Of a stretch of DNA of 61,354 nt, positions 49,215-60,000 are shown one piece after another (position 1 is the stretch's first letter; every line of letters starts with the position of its first letter). The position numbers and the translations under genes are program-made. The notes beneath the pieces were generated by a model. It was not told the origin of the DNA, made no database searches, and worked only from the letters and a program-made list of their open reading frames with translations. Source of the stretch: Paenibacillus sp. Soil766. Its GTDB lineage: Bacteria; Bacillota; Bacilli; Paenibacillales; NBRC-103111. Where the stretch lies: the NCBI RefSeq assembly GCF_001428105.1, contig NZ_LMSJ01000032.1, positions 1 through 61,354 of the forward strand, in the 5' to 3' direction.

Positions 49215-49643
49215 ATGTTAGATATTAATCAAATTCAAGAGATCATTCCTCACCGCCCGCCTTTCCTTCTGGTTGACCGTATTTTGGAGGTAGAAGAAGG
49301 GGTTAGAGCTGTAGGAATTAAAAATGTTACAATCAATGAACCTTTCTTCGCAGGGCATTTTCCTGGCTATCCGGTTATGCCGGGGGTGCTGATAGTTGAA
49401 GCTTTAGCACAAGTTGGTGCTGTAGCTGTATTGTCCATGCCTGAGTATAAAGGCAAAATAGGCCTATTCGCAGGTGCAGATGGCATTCGCTGGCGTCAGC
49501 AAGTTGTACCAGGAGATACACTTACCTTAGAAATGACCATCACACGGGTAAAGGGCACCATTGTTAAAGGTCAAGCTGTGGCTAAAGTTGGCGACAAAGT
49601 GGTAGTCGAAGGTGAGCTTATGTTCGCCCTTGCTAATAAATAG
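49215..49643 (+). CDS. fabZ: (3R)-hydroxyacyl-ACP dehydratase FabZ
   Basis: 142 residues. Dehydrates beta-hydroxyacyl-ACP in fatty-acid elongation. Motifs IIPHRPPFLLVDRI and the catalytic His in FAGHFPGYPVMPGVLIVEAL, with its Glu, are intact. RBS AAAGGAGCACGAACG. It has an operator-like dyad just upstream. Confidence 0.97.
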   Translation: MLDINQIQEIIPHRPPFLLVDRILEVEEGVRAVGIKNVTINEPFFAGHFPGYPVMPGVLIVEALAQVGAVAVLSMPEYKGKIGLFAGADGIRWRQQVVPGDTLTLEMTITRVKGTIVKGQAVAKVGDKVVVEGELMFALANK

Positions 49644-49675
49644 CCCATACATATAAAGGAGATGAACCTACGACG

Positions 49676-51370
49676 ATGACGCGTGTGCAGAATGAGTATC
49701 AATTATGGCTCCAAGATCCAGCTGTCGATGAGCAAACGAAGCAAGAACTTCAAGCTATTCGGGAAGATGAGAGAGAAATCGAGGATCGCTTTTATAAAGA
49801 TCTTGAATTTGGGACAGGCGGTCTCCGTGGGGTCATTGGTGCAGGTACGAATCGTATCAATGTATACACCGTGGGTCGCGCTAGCCAAGGCTTAGCACAA
49901 TATGTCAATGGAACAGGCGTGGCTAATCCGGCTATCGTTCTAGCGTATGATTCCCGCCATATGTCACCTGAGTTCGCATTGGAATCCGCGCTAGTATTTG
50001 CGGGTAATGGAATTAAAGCGTATCTGTTCAAGACGCTGCATGCGACACCACAGCTTTCTTTTGCCGTCAGGTACCTAGGTGCGACAGCAGGTGTTGTTGT
50101 CACTGCGAGCCATAACCCACCAGAATATAATGGATATAAAGTGTACGGGGCAGACGGCGGACAGTTAGTGCCTGAGTTTGCCGAACAAGTTATTGAACAC
50201 GTACAGAGTATCAATACTTTTGATAAAGTAAAAAAACTGTCTCAGCAAGAAGCAGAAGCGCAAGGACTTCTCGCTTGGTTAGGTGAAGACGTCGATCAGG
50301 CTTACATACAGGCGGTTACGGCCGTTAGTCAAAATCCAGACGTCATTAAGGAAATAAGCGATGATTTCCGTGTGATTTTCACGCCGCTGCATGGCGCAGG
50401 TAATATACCGGTACGCGAGGTTCTGAAGGCCGTTGGCTTCGAACAAGTGCGTGTTGTTGCTGAGCAAGAACTGCCGGATGCACAATTCTCTACCGTCAAA
50501 TCGCCCAACCCGGAAGAGCGCGAAGCATTCACGCTAGCAATTGCACAAGCGAAAGAATGGAATGCCGATATTATCATCGGAACCGATCCGGATGCTGACC
50601 GCATGGGTGCCGTTGTGAAAAATCCGAATGGTGAATATGTCGTGCTATCGGGTAATCAATCCGGTGCGATTATTGTGAACTATTTATTGTCGAGTATGAA
50701 AGAGCGTGGAACACTCCCTGCGAACGGCGTTGTAATCAAAACGATCGTAACGAGTGAGATGGGCGCAGTTATTGCTAACCACTATGGCATTCCAACACTG
50801 AATACCTTAACGGGCTTTAAGTATATCGGTGAAAAAATGTCGCAATTCGAGAAAACAGGTGAACACACCTATCTGTTTGGCTACGAAGAGAGCTATGGTT
50901 ACTTGGCTGGCGATTATGCGAGAGATAAGGATGCGGTTATCGCAGCCATGTTAATCGCGGAAGCTGCGGCTTACTATAAGAAGCAAGGCAAGACCCTGTA
51001 TGAGGTGCTGCAAGAGCTGTACGAATCCTTTGGTTACTTTTTGGAAAAACTGGAATCAAGAACCCTTAAAGGGAAAGACGGCGTGGAACAAATTGGCCGC
51101 ATGGTGGAAGCTTGGAGAACGAATCCACCAACCGAGATTAGCGGTACACGTGTAATTTCGGTAGAGGACTACGCACAAGGGATTAATGGCTTACCTCGGG
51201 AGAACGTTCTAAAGTTCAAACTAGAGGACGGTTCTTGGTTCTGCTTACGTCCATCCGGCACAGAGCCAAAAATTAAATTTTATTTTGCAGTCCAAGGAGC
51301 AACAGGACCTAAGGCTGCTCAGCAGCTAGATGGTATCATTCAATACGTACTTAGTCGTGTAGACGGATAG
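49676..51370 (+). CDS. pgcA: Phosphoglucomutase/phosphomannomutase
   Basis: 564 residues, the alpha-D-phosphohexomutase size. Active-site serine in TASHNPPEYNGYKVYG, metal loop GTDPDADRMG, sugar-binding GYEESYGY and phosphate loop CLRPSGTEPKIKFYF. It likely makes glucose 1-phosphate for wall polymer and glycolipid synthesis (PgcA-like); mannose substrate possible. RBS AAAGGAG. Confidence 0.93.
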   Translation: MTRVQNEYQLWLQDPAVDEQTKQELQAIREDEREIEDRFYKDLEFGTGGLRGVIGAGTNRINVYTVGRASQGLAQYVNGTGVANPAIVLAYDSRHMSPEFALESALVFAGNGIKAYLFKTLHATPQLSFAVRYLGATAGVVVTASHNPPEYNGYKVYGADGGQLVPEFAEQVIEHVQSINTFDKVKKLSQQEAEAQGLLAWLGEDVDQAYIQAVTAVSQNPDVIKEISDDFRVIFTPLHGAGNIPVREVLKAVGFEQVRVVAEQELPDAQFSTVKSPNPEEREAFTLAIAQAKEWNADIIIGTDPDADRMGAVVKNPNGEYVVLSGNQSGAIIVNYLLSSMKERGTLPANGVVIKTIVTSEMGAVIANHYGIPTLNTLTGFKYIGEKMSQFEKTGEHTYLFGYEESYGYLAGDYARDKDAVIAAMLIAEAAAYYKKQGKTLYEVLQELYESFGYFLEKLESRTLKGKDGVEQIGRMVEAWRTNPPTEISGTRVISVEDYAQGINGLPRENVLKFKLEDGSWFCLRPSGTEPKIKFYFAVQGATGPKAAQQLDGIIQYVLSRVDG

Positions 51371-51384
51371 TGCAATAGGTGTAC

Positions 51385-51492
51385 AAAACCTCTTCAGAAC
51401 CTAAGCGAGGGATAGCTCGTCTAATTCATGGCTGGATATGAAATCTACCATGTATTGGGCATATTCCCCGTGTTTGGGGGCGGAGAGGTTTT
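51385..51492 (+). ncRNA. Candidate structured leader RNA upstream of DUF5693/csaB
   Basis: AAAACCTCT (51385-51393) and AGAGGTTTT (51484-51492) form a perfect 9-bp closing helix around three hairpins: GCGAG/CTCGT (51405-51409/51416-51420), CATGG/CCATG (51427-51431/51448-51452) and CCCC/GGGG (51466-51469/51476-51479). Four helices in 108 nt directly upstream of a gene suggest a cis-regulatory RNA. No known riboswitch consensus fits. Confidence 0.4.
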
Positions 51493-51543
51493 CGAATGTA
51501 TATGGGATCAGAAAGTAAAATGCTCTAAGGAGTGGACAAACTG

Positions 51544-53595
51544 GTGAATGTGTATCAAACCTGGAACAACCCGTTAAGAAACATACTGTGGTGGATTGTG
51601 ATTTTGGGGATGCTGTGCTCCTTGCCGCTCACTTATACACGTCACCAAACTGAAACGTCAGCGAATCAAGTTGAATTCGTATTCGACTATCGTGATTTAT
51701 TGGATATTGCCGATGTGCAGACCAATCCACAGAACTTTGTGGCCACAGAGTTGAAGAATATGAAAGCCGCGGGCATAAGCTCTATGGCTGTTTACGAAAG
51801 TACATTAGGTGAGTTCAAGGAGAGCCGTCGCATTGAGATGTATAACTCCCGCGACGCAGCTATGCTGACCCAAACACTTGGTAATCCTAGTGAGAACTAT
51901 ACCTATGTTCTGTTCGCAGATAACCAAACACAACAGAAGATAGAGCCGCTTATCCAGAAAACATTTGCGGATCTGAAAGTAGGCGTGAAGCCTTGGAGCT
52001 TCAAAAACCGGAATGGTCTCATCATTGAGATGAGCATGGATGATGCTTCTATTAAGGCGATGGATCCAGACCCGATCACGCTGCAAATGTTGAAGGAGCA
52101 AGGCTTCCAAATCGTCGCGCGGTTAGCGAATCGCAGACCGTTCCATACGAATGAGATGGATGCATTGCTTAAGCAGTTCCATGATCTTGGCGTCAAACGT
52201 ATCATCGTGGACGGGAATGAAGTCCCTGGGTATACCGAAGAAGATACAGAAGTTAATTTGAATAAAATGGCTGATCTTCTTAATAAAAACGGCATCGGAC
52301 TCGCAGCGATTGAGTTATTGAAGGAGCCGCAAAAAGGATTCAGTACGTTAGCGAAACAAACGAATTACAATGTTGTGCGATTGCACTCTTTTACAGAGAA
52401 AGATGGCGAGAAACTGACAGAGCCGCTGAAGAAAGCTGAGCTTGCTGATCGTGTACAAGGTGTATCAGATCGGCTTGTATTGGCTGTGAAGGATCGCAAT
52501 ATCCGCATGGTGTTTCTAAATGCCAAACCAGTGAAAAGCTTAGATAAAGGCAAACTTGTTGATCCGCTTTCGTCCTATTATGCATCCTTGCAGGGTAAAG
52601 ACGGTGCGATTCCTCGTATCCAAGACGTAGGCTTTACGTTAGGACAAGCTGAGGCATTCGAAGTACAGACAACAGGTTGGCAGAAGATTGCTCGCTTCTT
52701 CTTGCTGTTAGGTGGATTAAGCTTGATTGTATGGATGATTTCCTTCTTCTTGCCTGAATTAACGATTGTATTCTTCGTACTTGGATTGCTTGGTTTAGTG
52801 GCTTTACATACGCTTTCGGCGAATTTGTACGCGCAAGGGCTAGCGTTGGCGACAGCCATTAGTGCACCTAGCGTTGCGGTCATGCTGGCCATTCGATCTG
52901 TGCGATCCGGTGTTGCAGCGAAGTGGAAATCAGGACTGGCTTATGGGCTGTGGCAGTTGCTACGAACGTCGCTCGTGTCATGTTTAGGTATTGTTTATGT
53001 CGTAGCACTATTGAATCATGTCACGTACTCCTTGGTCCTGCAGCAGTTTAGAGGTGTTGGGATGCTGCATTTGCTTCCAATTGCCATAGTTGGTGTGTAT
53101 CTCTTATTCTTTAGTGAGAATAATACGTATAAGGAAAAGATCGCGAATATTCGCCAATTGCTTTCTTCCTATATAAGTGTGTTGTGGATCGTGATCGCAG
53201 GCGTAGGACTTGCGGCAGTCTTCTATTACTTGTCACGTACAGGGAATGAAGGACAAGCTTCTTCCATAGAGAAGTTATTCCGTTCTTTCTTGGAAAATAC
53301 GTTGGGCGTACGCCCGCGGACGAAAGAATTCCTAGTCGCTCATCCGATCTTCGTACTGGGTGCGTACTTGTCTGTTCGATATCGCCATGCGGTGTACTTG
53401 CTGTTCATTGGTGTCGTGGGTCAGCTGTCTTTAGTGGATACGTTCGCTCATCTACACACACCGCTGCACATTTCCTTAATCCGTATTTTCTACGGACTGG
53501 TGCTAGGCGCAATCATCGGGTTAGTTCTCATTGCAGCTTGGGAAATCCTCACAAGGAGTTGGAAACGATGGGTACAGCCCCAATTGTCAAAATAG
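51544..53595 (+). CDS. DUF5693 family membrane protein
   Basis: About 683 residues. One helix at the start (IVILGMLCSLPLTY), a large outer domain (about residues 40-380) with a fold-like (beta/alpha) pattern, then about nine C-terminal helices. Found next to csaB in Paenibacillus and related bacteria. I infer a role in handling the wall polymer that CsaB modifies. AAGGAG (51527-51532) makes GTG 51544 likelier than GTG 51532, which overlaps it. It overlaps csaB by 28 bases. Confidence 0.85.
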   Translation: MNVYQTWNNPLRNILWWIVILGMLCSLPLTYTRHQTETSANQVEFVFDYRDLLDIADVQTNPQNFVATELKNMKAAGISSMAVYESTLGEFKESRRIEMYNSRDAAMLTQTLGNPSENYTYVLFADNQTQQKIEPLIQKTFADLKVGVKPWSFKNRNGLIIEMSMDDASIKAMDPDPITLQMLKEQGFQIVARLANRRPFHTNEMDALLKQFHDLGVKRIIVDGNEVPGYTEEDTEVNLNKMADLLNKNGIGLAAIELLKEPQKGFSTLAKQTNYNVVRLHSFTEKDGEKLTEPLKKAELADRVQGVSDRLVLAVKDRNIRMVFLNAKPVKSLDKGKLVDPLSSYYASLQGKDGAIPRIQDVGFTLGQAEAFEVQTTGWQKIARFFLLLGGLSLIVWMISFFLPELTIVFFVLGLLGLVALHTLSANLYAQGLALATAISAPSVAVMLAIRSVRSGVAAKWKSGLAYGLWQLLRTSLVSCLGIVYVVALLNHVTYSLVLQQFRGVGMLHLLPIAIVGVYLLFFSENNTYKEKIANIRQLLSSYISVLWIVIAGVGLAAVFYYLSRTGNEGQASSIEKLFRSFLENTLGVRPRTKEFLVAHPIFVLGAYLSVRYRHAVYLLFIGVVGQLSLVDTFAHLHTPLHISLIRIFYGLVLGAIIGLVLIAAWEILTRSWKRWVQPQLSK

Positions 53596-54689
53596 CGTTA
53601 TCCGGCTACTACGGTTTCGATAATAGCGGGGATGAGGCTGTGCTGCAGTCGATTTTGTTTGCTTTGCAGGAGCAAGGTCAGGCGCAGGGCATTCAGATTG
53701 AACCTATCGTGCTTTCAGCTAATCCAGCGAAAACGACCGAGATGTACGGGGTGAAATCTTATCATAGAATGAAGCCAGGTTCACTATTGCGAGCTTTGCG
53801 CGAATCCGATGGTCTGATCAGCGGCGGCGGCAGCTTACTGCAAGATGCTACTAGCTCGAAGACGATCCCGTATTACTTGGCTGTGTTGAAAATTGCCCAA
53901 TGGCTCGGGAAGCCAACGTTTATTTATTCGCAAGGCATCGGGCCTGTGAGCCGGCCGATGTTCTATGGCTGGATCCGCAGCGTATTCAAGCGCTGCGCGT
54001 TCGTGTCGGTCCGCGATACGGAGTCCGCGGACTTGTTGGGCAAGATGCGCCTCCCGCGGGAGCGCATCACGGTCGTGCCTGACCCGGTGATGGGCTTGCC
54101 CCTCCGTGCTGGGGTTGCTGCCGTGCTGGATGGCAGCGCTAGTGCGGTGCGGACGATCGGCGTGTCCGTCCGCTTCTGGAACGAGGACCGCTCCGAGCTG
54201 GAAGCTCTCGCGCGGTCTCTGCAAGAGCTGCTCGCAGCACGCACGGATGTGCAGCTGCGGTTCTTGCCCTTCCACCTCCCCTCGGATGAGGTGGCTTCGC
54301 AGTTCGTGATCGATCGCTTGGGCGATCACAAGAACAGGGCGGAGATGGTGCGTGGCATCACGCATCCGCAGGATATGCTCGCGCAGGTCGCGTCGTGCGA
54401 CCTGCTGATCGGGATGAGGCTGCATTCTTTGATTTATGCAGCCTCGCAGTACGTGCCTATGGTAGGGATCTCGTACGATCCGAAGATCGACCAGTTCCTC
54501 CATAGGCTTGGTATGCAAGCGGCCGCATCGACAGCTCGCTTCGATGCTTCGGCATTTGCGGAGGAGGCGCTTGGCCTCCTCGATGCTCGCGAGCAGTGGG
54601 CGGCGTCGAGCCGCGCCGCGATTGAGCAGCTGAAGGCGCAAGCGCAGCTGCCCGCGCAGCGAATCATTTCCTTTTACAAAAGGAAATAG
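53568..54689 (+). CDS. csaB: Polysaccharide pyruvyl transferase CsaB
   Basis: 373 residues. Adds ketal-pyruvate to ManNAc of the secondary cell-wall polymer, the modification that SLH domains recognise. Motifs: ALSGYYGFDNSGDEAVLQSI, SGGGSLLQDATSSKTIPYYL, the glycosyltransferase-like ISYDPKIDQF, and the SH-R-like GMRLHSLIYAA. ATG at 53568 has AAGGAGTTGG upstream and lies in the end of DUF5693. Positions about 53950-54660 have higher G+C than neighbours. The last codons form a perfect hairpin ATTTCCTTTT/AAAAGGAAAT (54666-54687). Confidence 0.93.
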   Translation: MGTAPIVKIALSGYYGFDNSGDEAVLQSILFALQEQGQAQGIQIEPIVLSANPAKTTEMYGVKSYHRMKPGSLLRALRESDGLISGGGSLLQDATSSKTIPYYLAVLKIAQWLGKPTFIYSQGIGPVSRPMFYGWIRSVFKRCAFVSVRDTESADLLGKMRLPRERITVVPDPVMGLPLRAGVAAVLDGSASAVRTIGVSVRFWNEDRSELEALARSLQELLAARTDVQLRFLPFHLPSDEVASQFVIDRLGDHKNRAEMVRGITHPQDMLAQVASCDLLIGMRLHSLIYAASQYVPMVGISYDPKIDQFLHRLGMQAAASTARFDASAFAEEALGLLDAREQWAASSRAAIEQLKAQAQLPAQRIISFYKRK

Positions 54690-54764
54690 TAGATAGATTT
54701 TCAACCACATTCCACCAAATGGCAACCAAATAGCAACTTACAACGTCAATAATAAGGAAGAGAT

Positions 54765-55559
54765 ATGATGAGCTCGACTTCTGTAACCAATCAGCCAGCA
54801 GCACTGGCGTCATTGCAAGCCATACCGAAAGTGCGAATTTACGGTGTGCCAATCTCCAAAATGAGCATGAAACAAACCGTCGACTACTTAACAAAGGTCA
54901 TTGAGTTAAAGCAGCCGCATCAGGTTATTACGGCTAATCCCATAATGGTTATGGCAGCACAGGATGACCCTTCATATCTGAAAATGATGCAGCACGCAGA
55001 GTTGATCGTTCCAGATGGAACGGGAGTTGTGTGGGCAGCTAATCACGTCGGTCAACCTGTTGCAGAAAGGGTGCCTGGCTACGATTTAATCCATGAACTT
55101 ATGAAGGTCGGGGAGCAGAAGGAATGGAAGGTTTATCTTCTAGGTGCTTCTAATGAAGTTATTCAAGCCGCGGCTGATAAAATTCGCACGACTTACCCGA
55201 AGGTAAACCTTGTCGGGGTGAGGGATGGCTATTTCGGAGATGCCGAGGACGCTCAAGTGATTCAAGCGATCAAAGATACTGAACCAGATCTGCTTCTAGT
55301 CGGTAGAGCGGCAGCGAACCAAGAGCCTTGGATCGGGAAATACAAAGAACAACTAGGTGTGCCGGTGATGATGGGAGTCGGCGGAAGTTTCGATGTGCTT
55401 TCGGGCAAGCTAAAAAGAGCACCACTATTTTTTCAAAAATTACGTCTGGAATGGTTTTATCGGCTTCTTCAGGAGCCGTGGCGCTATAAGAGAATGCTTC
55501 TTCTACCGAAATTCGCAGTGAAAGTGATGCGCGACAAAGAGAACGTCACAAAATCATGA
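54765..55559 (+). CDS. tagA: WecG/TagA/CpsF family glycosyltransferase
   Basis: 264 residues. Transfers ManNAc from UDP-ManNAc to undecaprenyl-PP-GlcNAc. Motifs VPDGTGVVWAANHVG, GYDLIHELM and LLLVGRAAANQEPWIGKY, and the C-terminal ARAP-like KRAPLFFQKLRLEWFYRLL. RBS AAGGAAGAGAT. Together with mnaA and tagO it supplies the wall-polymer linkage unit. Confidence 0.93.
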   Translation: MMSSTSVTNQPAALASLQAIPKVRIYGVPISKMSMKQTVDYLTKVIELKQPHQVITANPIMVMAAQDDPSYLKMMQHAELIVPDGTGVVWAANHVGQPVAERVPGYDLIHELMKVGEQKEWKVYLLGASNEVIQAAADKIRTTYPKVNLVGVRDGYFGDAEDAQVIQAIKDTEPDLLLVGRAAANQEPWIGKYKEQLGVPVMMGVGGSFDVLSGKLKRAPLFFQKLRLEWFYRLLQEPWRYKRMLLLPKFAVKVMRDKENVTKS

Positions 55560-55691
55560 AAATATCTTTGAAAATTGGCTGAAAACGGTCATTTCAGATG
55601 AATTTAGCAGTAGTATTTGTGACGGAATGGGAGTATAATTCATTTCGGCGGGTGCCTCGCCACCCATGACAAGAGGAGCTGTGAAGAAGAC

Positions 55692-56801
55692 ATGTATGGA
55701 TTATATGCGATAGGGTTTATTGCTGCGTGCGTTATGGCGTTGTTGCTGACACCCCTGGTCAAAAAATTTGCCTTCTGGGTAGGAGCTGTTGATGCCCCGA
55801 ACCATCGGAAGGTACATACGCGAATTATGCCGCGTTTAGGAGGATTAGCGATTTTCCTCGCGTTCGTCGGAGCTTATTTCGTCGTCTCTCCAGCACTTGA
55901 TGCCGTGAACTCAAATGCTGCTTTTGGACTTCTGCTCGGAGGCTTTGTGATTGTTGTCACAGGTGCTCTGGATGATCGCTTTCAATTATCTCCCAAATGG
56001 AAACTTTTAGGACAGCTTATCGCTGCCTGTATCGTTGTTTCCTTTGGACTCAAAATAGACTTGGTCAATATTCCGTTTGGTGAAACGAACTTGCCGATTG
56101 GTTGGTTGAGTATCCCAATTACGATTGTATGGATTGTTGGTGTATCCAATGCAATTAACTTGATTGACGGTCTGGATGGCTTGTCAGCAGGTGTGTCAGG
56201 TATTGCAACAACAACGATTCTCATTCTTGCTTTAATGATGAACAATGTCACTGTTATATTGCTTTGCGTGATTTTGCTAGGAAGTATTTCAGGCTTTATG
56301 TTCTTTAACTTCCATCCGGCCAAAATCTTCATGGGCGATTCCGGCGCCTTGTTCCTGGGCTTCGCCCTTGCGACACTTTCGATTCTCGGCTTTAAGCAAG
56401 CTGCTGTTGTTTCACTTTTAATTCCGATTATGATTCTAGGCGTGCCCTTATCTGATACGTTCTTCGCCATGCTTCGCCGTTATGTGAATAAACTGCCAAT
56501 CTCGGCACCGGACAAAAGCCACTTGCATCACTGTTTATTGCAAATGGGCTTCAGCCATCGTACAAGCGTCCTGATTATCTATGGAATTGCTGCTATTTTC
56601 GGTGGTAGCGCGGTAGTCTGCTCAGTATTTATATCCCAAGATTCTACTTGGGGACTCATTATGATTATAGTAGCGTTGTTCCTCATTATGCTTGTTGGGG
56701 CAGAGGCTATCGGTATTATTAGTAAAAGCCGCAAGCCTGTAATCAACTTCCTACAAAGACTAGTAGGTAAGCAGGTACAGAGTGATCGCGTAGGGAAATA
56801 A
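55692..56801 (+). CDS. tagO: Undecaprenyl-phosphate GlcNAc-1-phosphate transferase
   Basis: 369 residues, about 11 helices. First step of wall-polymer synthesis. Motifs: APNHRKVHTRIMPRLGGLAIF, NAINLIDGLDGLSAGV with the catalytic Asp residues, NFHPAKIFMGDSGALFLGF, and the His-loop DKSHLHHCLLQMGFSHR. GAGGAG is 13 bases upstream. Own unit with terminator. Confidence 0.95.
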   Translation: MYGLYAIGFIAACVMALLLTPLVKKFAFWVGAVDAPNHRKVHTRIMPRLGGLAIFLAFVGAYFVVSPALDAVNSNAAFGLLLGGFVIVVTGALDDRFQLSPKWKLLGQLIAACIVVSFGLKIDLVNIPFGETNLPIGWLSIPITIVWIVGVSNAINLIDGLDGLSAGVSGIATTTILILALMMNNVTVILLCVILLGSISGFMFFNFHPAKIFMGDSGALFLGFALATLSILGFKQAAVVSLLIPIMILGVPLSDTFFAMLRRYVNKLPISAPDKSHLHHCLLQMGFSHRTSVLIIYGIAAIFGGSAVVCSVFISQDSTWGLIMIIVALFLIMLVGAEAIGIISKSRKPVINFLQRLVGKQVQSDRVGK

Positions 56802-56828
56802 CTTTAAAGCAATTTCTAAGGAAATATG

Positions 56829-56856
56829 AAATCCAGCCCTTGAGGCTGGATTTTTT
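56829..56856 (+). terminator. Terminator of tagO
   Basis: AAATCCAGCC (56829-56838) pairs with GGCTGGATTT (56844-56853), followed by TTT. A 212-base leader to the next gene follows; it holds AGTATT-ACTTATTG-AATACT. Confidence 0.92.
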
Positions 56857-57068
56857 GTATTTATAAGGAAAAAGTGTTCTTTCTCTAAACATTTCAAGGT
56901 GATCTACCGATAAGTAATGTACAACAACTTTTGGCGTTCAGCTGCGTCTAATCATGTAGAATGATGGAAGAATATAGGAGGGATTGTCGAAAGCTAGTAT
57001 TACATAGAGATTAAGTATTACTTATTGAATACTAACCATATTTAGATAACATAAGGAGGAGCTATCAC

Positions 57069-60000
57069 TTGAGAAATTTTAAAAAGAAATGGGCGAGCTT
57101 AACCATCATTTTAGCGATGGTACTAAGTATGCTGCCTGCTATGACCGCAAGTGCGGCTGGGACAATTAACGTTACAAATCTATACACACCAGGTCCTGGT
57201 GTTGAACTGACGAGCACCAATGATGGTTTGATAGATCGATTTACATTGAATCCAATTAACGTTGATTTCCTCATCAATGGTATTCCAGATGACCAAATAT
57301 CGAACATTTTCTATGAAATTTATAATCTTAACACATCTCAAACGAACACAAACTCAACTAACAAAGCTGTGAAGAGCACTTCCAACAGTAATCAAGCGTC
57401 TTTTCAGAACGTTCAATTGACGCAAGGACTTAATAGAATTACCATTAAATATGGTACTAGTGGCAGTGTTGCCTCAAGCCCTTCCTACGCTTATTACACA
57501 CCGGTAACGAATATTACGAAGCTCAAAATAAACGGAGATGACTTCATTGACGGAGGATTTTATCCGAAACAAGCACCTTATACAGGTGTCTCAATCACGG
57601 GGTTATCATCAAACGCGACAGAAGTAGAAGCTTCCCTACAAGGTTCAATCTTCCAACCTTCTGCCTTCATCAATGGTGATTTCACGTTTATTACAAATAC
57701 CAACAGAACCAATGAACTTAATTTCCGTCCAGGCGATAATATCGTGACGTTTGCTGCTAAGAATACTACTAACTTTTATACAGCGACTCGGTCATTTGTC
57801 TATGACAATGGTCAGGCATTTGCCTATGATGCGGAAATCAAGTTGTTTGGCGCAGTGGGTGCTTATTCGAAATTAGTAGATAGTCCAAATCTGCAAAGCA
57901 ATGCTGTTGCAGACGTAGACATCGCGTCTTCTTTTAAAGTACCACTCACATCAAGTGGAGTTACGCAGTATGTTTATGCAGATGTGTCTTCAACAGGAAT
58001 GGGCGGAACCAACCTTCATATTGACCTTAGGAATGCCACCTCCCCTGTTGTTACCATAACAGGTCTATTGAACAATTCTGCGACTCCGACAGCTACAATT
58101 ACCAAGGACACCAATAAGTCCAAGAATACAAGTTCTGCAGATGACTATAATATTTATGATTTTACAGGCTCATTACCTGTAAATCCAGGTTCCACCTATC
58201 AAGAACTTGTTTTCAAGTTCACGGATATCAATGGTGGTACAACTATTTCCAAATATAATTATTCGTATGTGAATCCGAATCTGCCATACGTGGATCATGT
58301 GGGTGTAATTCGAAGAGCCTCTGCAGGAGGCATCGATTACGAAGCTAAGATGAGTGAAGCAGGTACCACGCAGATCACGGACTTCCCCGCTGCGCTCAAA
58401 GTGTACACGAATAGTATTGCAACAAAGGTGAAGATTGAATTAAATGGTTTGCCATACACGGTTGGAGCAGATAGCAACGGGTATTTCCCAACTGCGTCAG
58501 TAACTACTGGAGGAGTCACTGAAGTTTATGCAACGGTTAATTTAGAAGGACTAGCAGATGGCCCTACGGACCTCAAAATTACTCCTTATTATACAAACGG
58601 TGTAGATACTGCAAATACCGCAGGAGTGAAGCAATATAATTTGCTAATATCCGGTGCTCCATATGTCATTATCAACAATATCTTTAATGGAATCGTTGTG
58701 AATGCCGCGGCTAAGCTAACTTGCCCTAATAATACAGTTGCTGTTCCGTGTATTACAGGTAGGGTAGTCAATCTTCCTGAAGATGATTATGATGATGTCG
58801 AGTATACAATTAATGATAAGCCATTATCAGTCTTGCCAGCGGAAATGCCGACAAAACTAAATAATGGCACATTTACTCTGACAACGGCATTGGATAATAT
58901 CTTTACCAAAGACGGTAAGTACACGCTGAAAATTTCACTGAAAATTGGCGGCAAATTAATTACATCATCAAGTTTAGATATTTTCATACTTTCCGACGAT
59001 GTCCCAGCGGTCAATTACTTAAAGCCTATTGAAGCGGATTCTTTCAATCCTGAGTTTATTGCCGGTAGCTTGCCGGACAGCTTTGTAACAAGAGCGGGAA
59101 CTGTTCAATTCCAGGGGGAAATTCTGAACTCTGTGGTGAATCCTGCGACAGGAATGCCAGGGGCTACACTCTACGTTCGAAAAGCGGCTTCCACAACGCT
59201 TACAGGCATGCAAACCATAGGATTGAGCCAAACGCAATATGTAAAACCAGTGCAAAATTTCAACTCAGCTATCTATAATTTAACGGAATACGGTGACTAT
59301 GTATTTGAATTAGTGGCCGCTAATAGTACATCAGGTTCAACAGCTAATAAACTCATCACGATAACGAGAGAGCCAGTTCCTTATGATTTCGTGGCTCCGA
59401 AACGTAATCAGATCATCAAGAATAGCAAAGGTATCGATCAAGCGAATATTAATCAGAATTATTATATGCTTGAAATTTTAGCTGATAAAGCAGACTCCGT
59501 TGTGGTAGGTAAGGAACAAGCTATCCTAGACAAAACGACAGGGCACTTCTTCTACGAAGCTAAGAATCTAAAAGTCGGTGCGAATGAAATTAAATTCACT
59601 GTTAACCGTGGAACAGGTAAGACGAATGGTAGTATCGTTCTGTTTAACACAGATACAGGTATTGAAGGTGCGTCCTACAAAGCGCCTTTAACCAGCGCGA
59701 TGAAAATCTTTGACGGCGATATTCAATTGAAATTTCCAAAAGATACGAAGCTAATACGGAATGATCGCACCAATGCAACGCAATACATTACAACGGATCG
59801 TCAAATGCTGTTTGGTATCGCCAACAACGATGATGGACGTATCGATAAAATCAATGAAAGTACAGGATGGAAGCAATTACTAATTGAACCGACGGGCCAT
59901 TTCAGACCTGCTAGTAAACGTTTTTGGGTTGATGCGGGAATTATTCCGTCTACCGCGAATTCGACCAACGCAACGTTACAGCAAGCATTTCTTGGTGGAG

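Noticed and set aside
53835..54725. Long minus-strand open frame opposite csaB
   Set aside because: An Arg-rich shadow frame caused by the high-G+C part of csaB.
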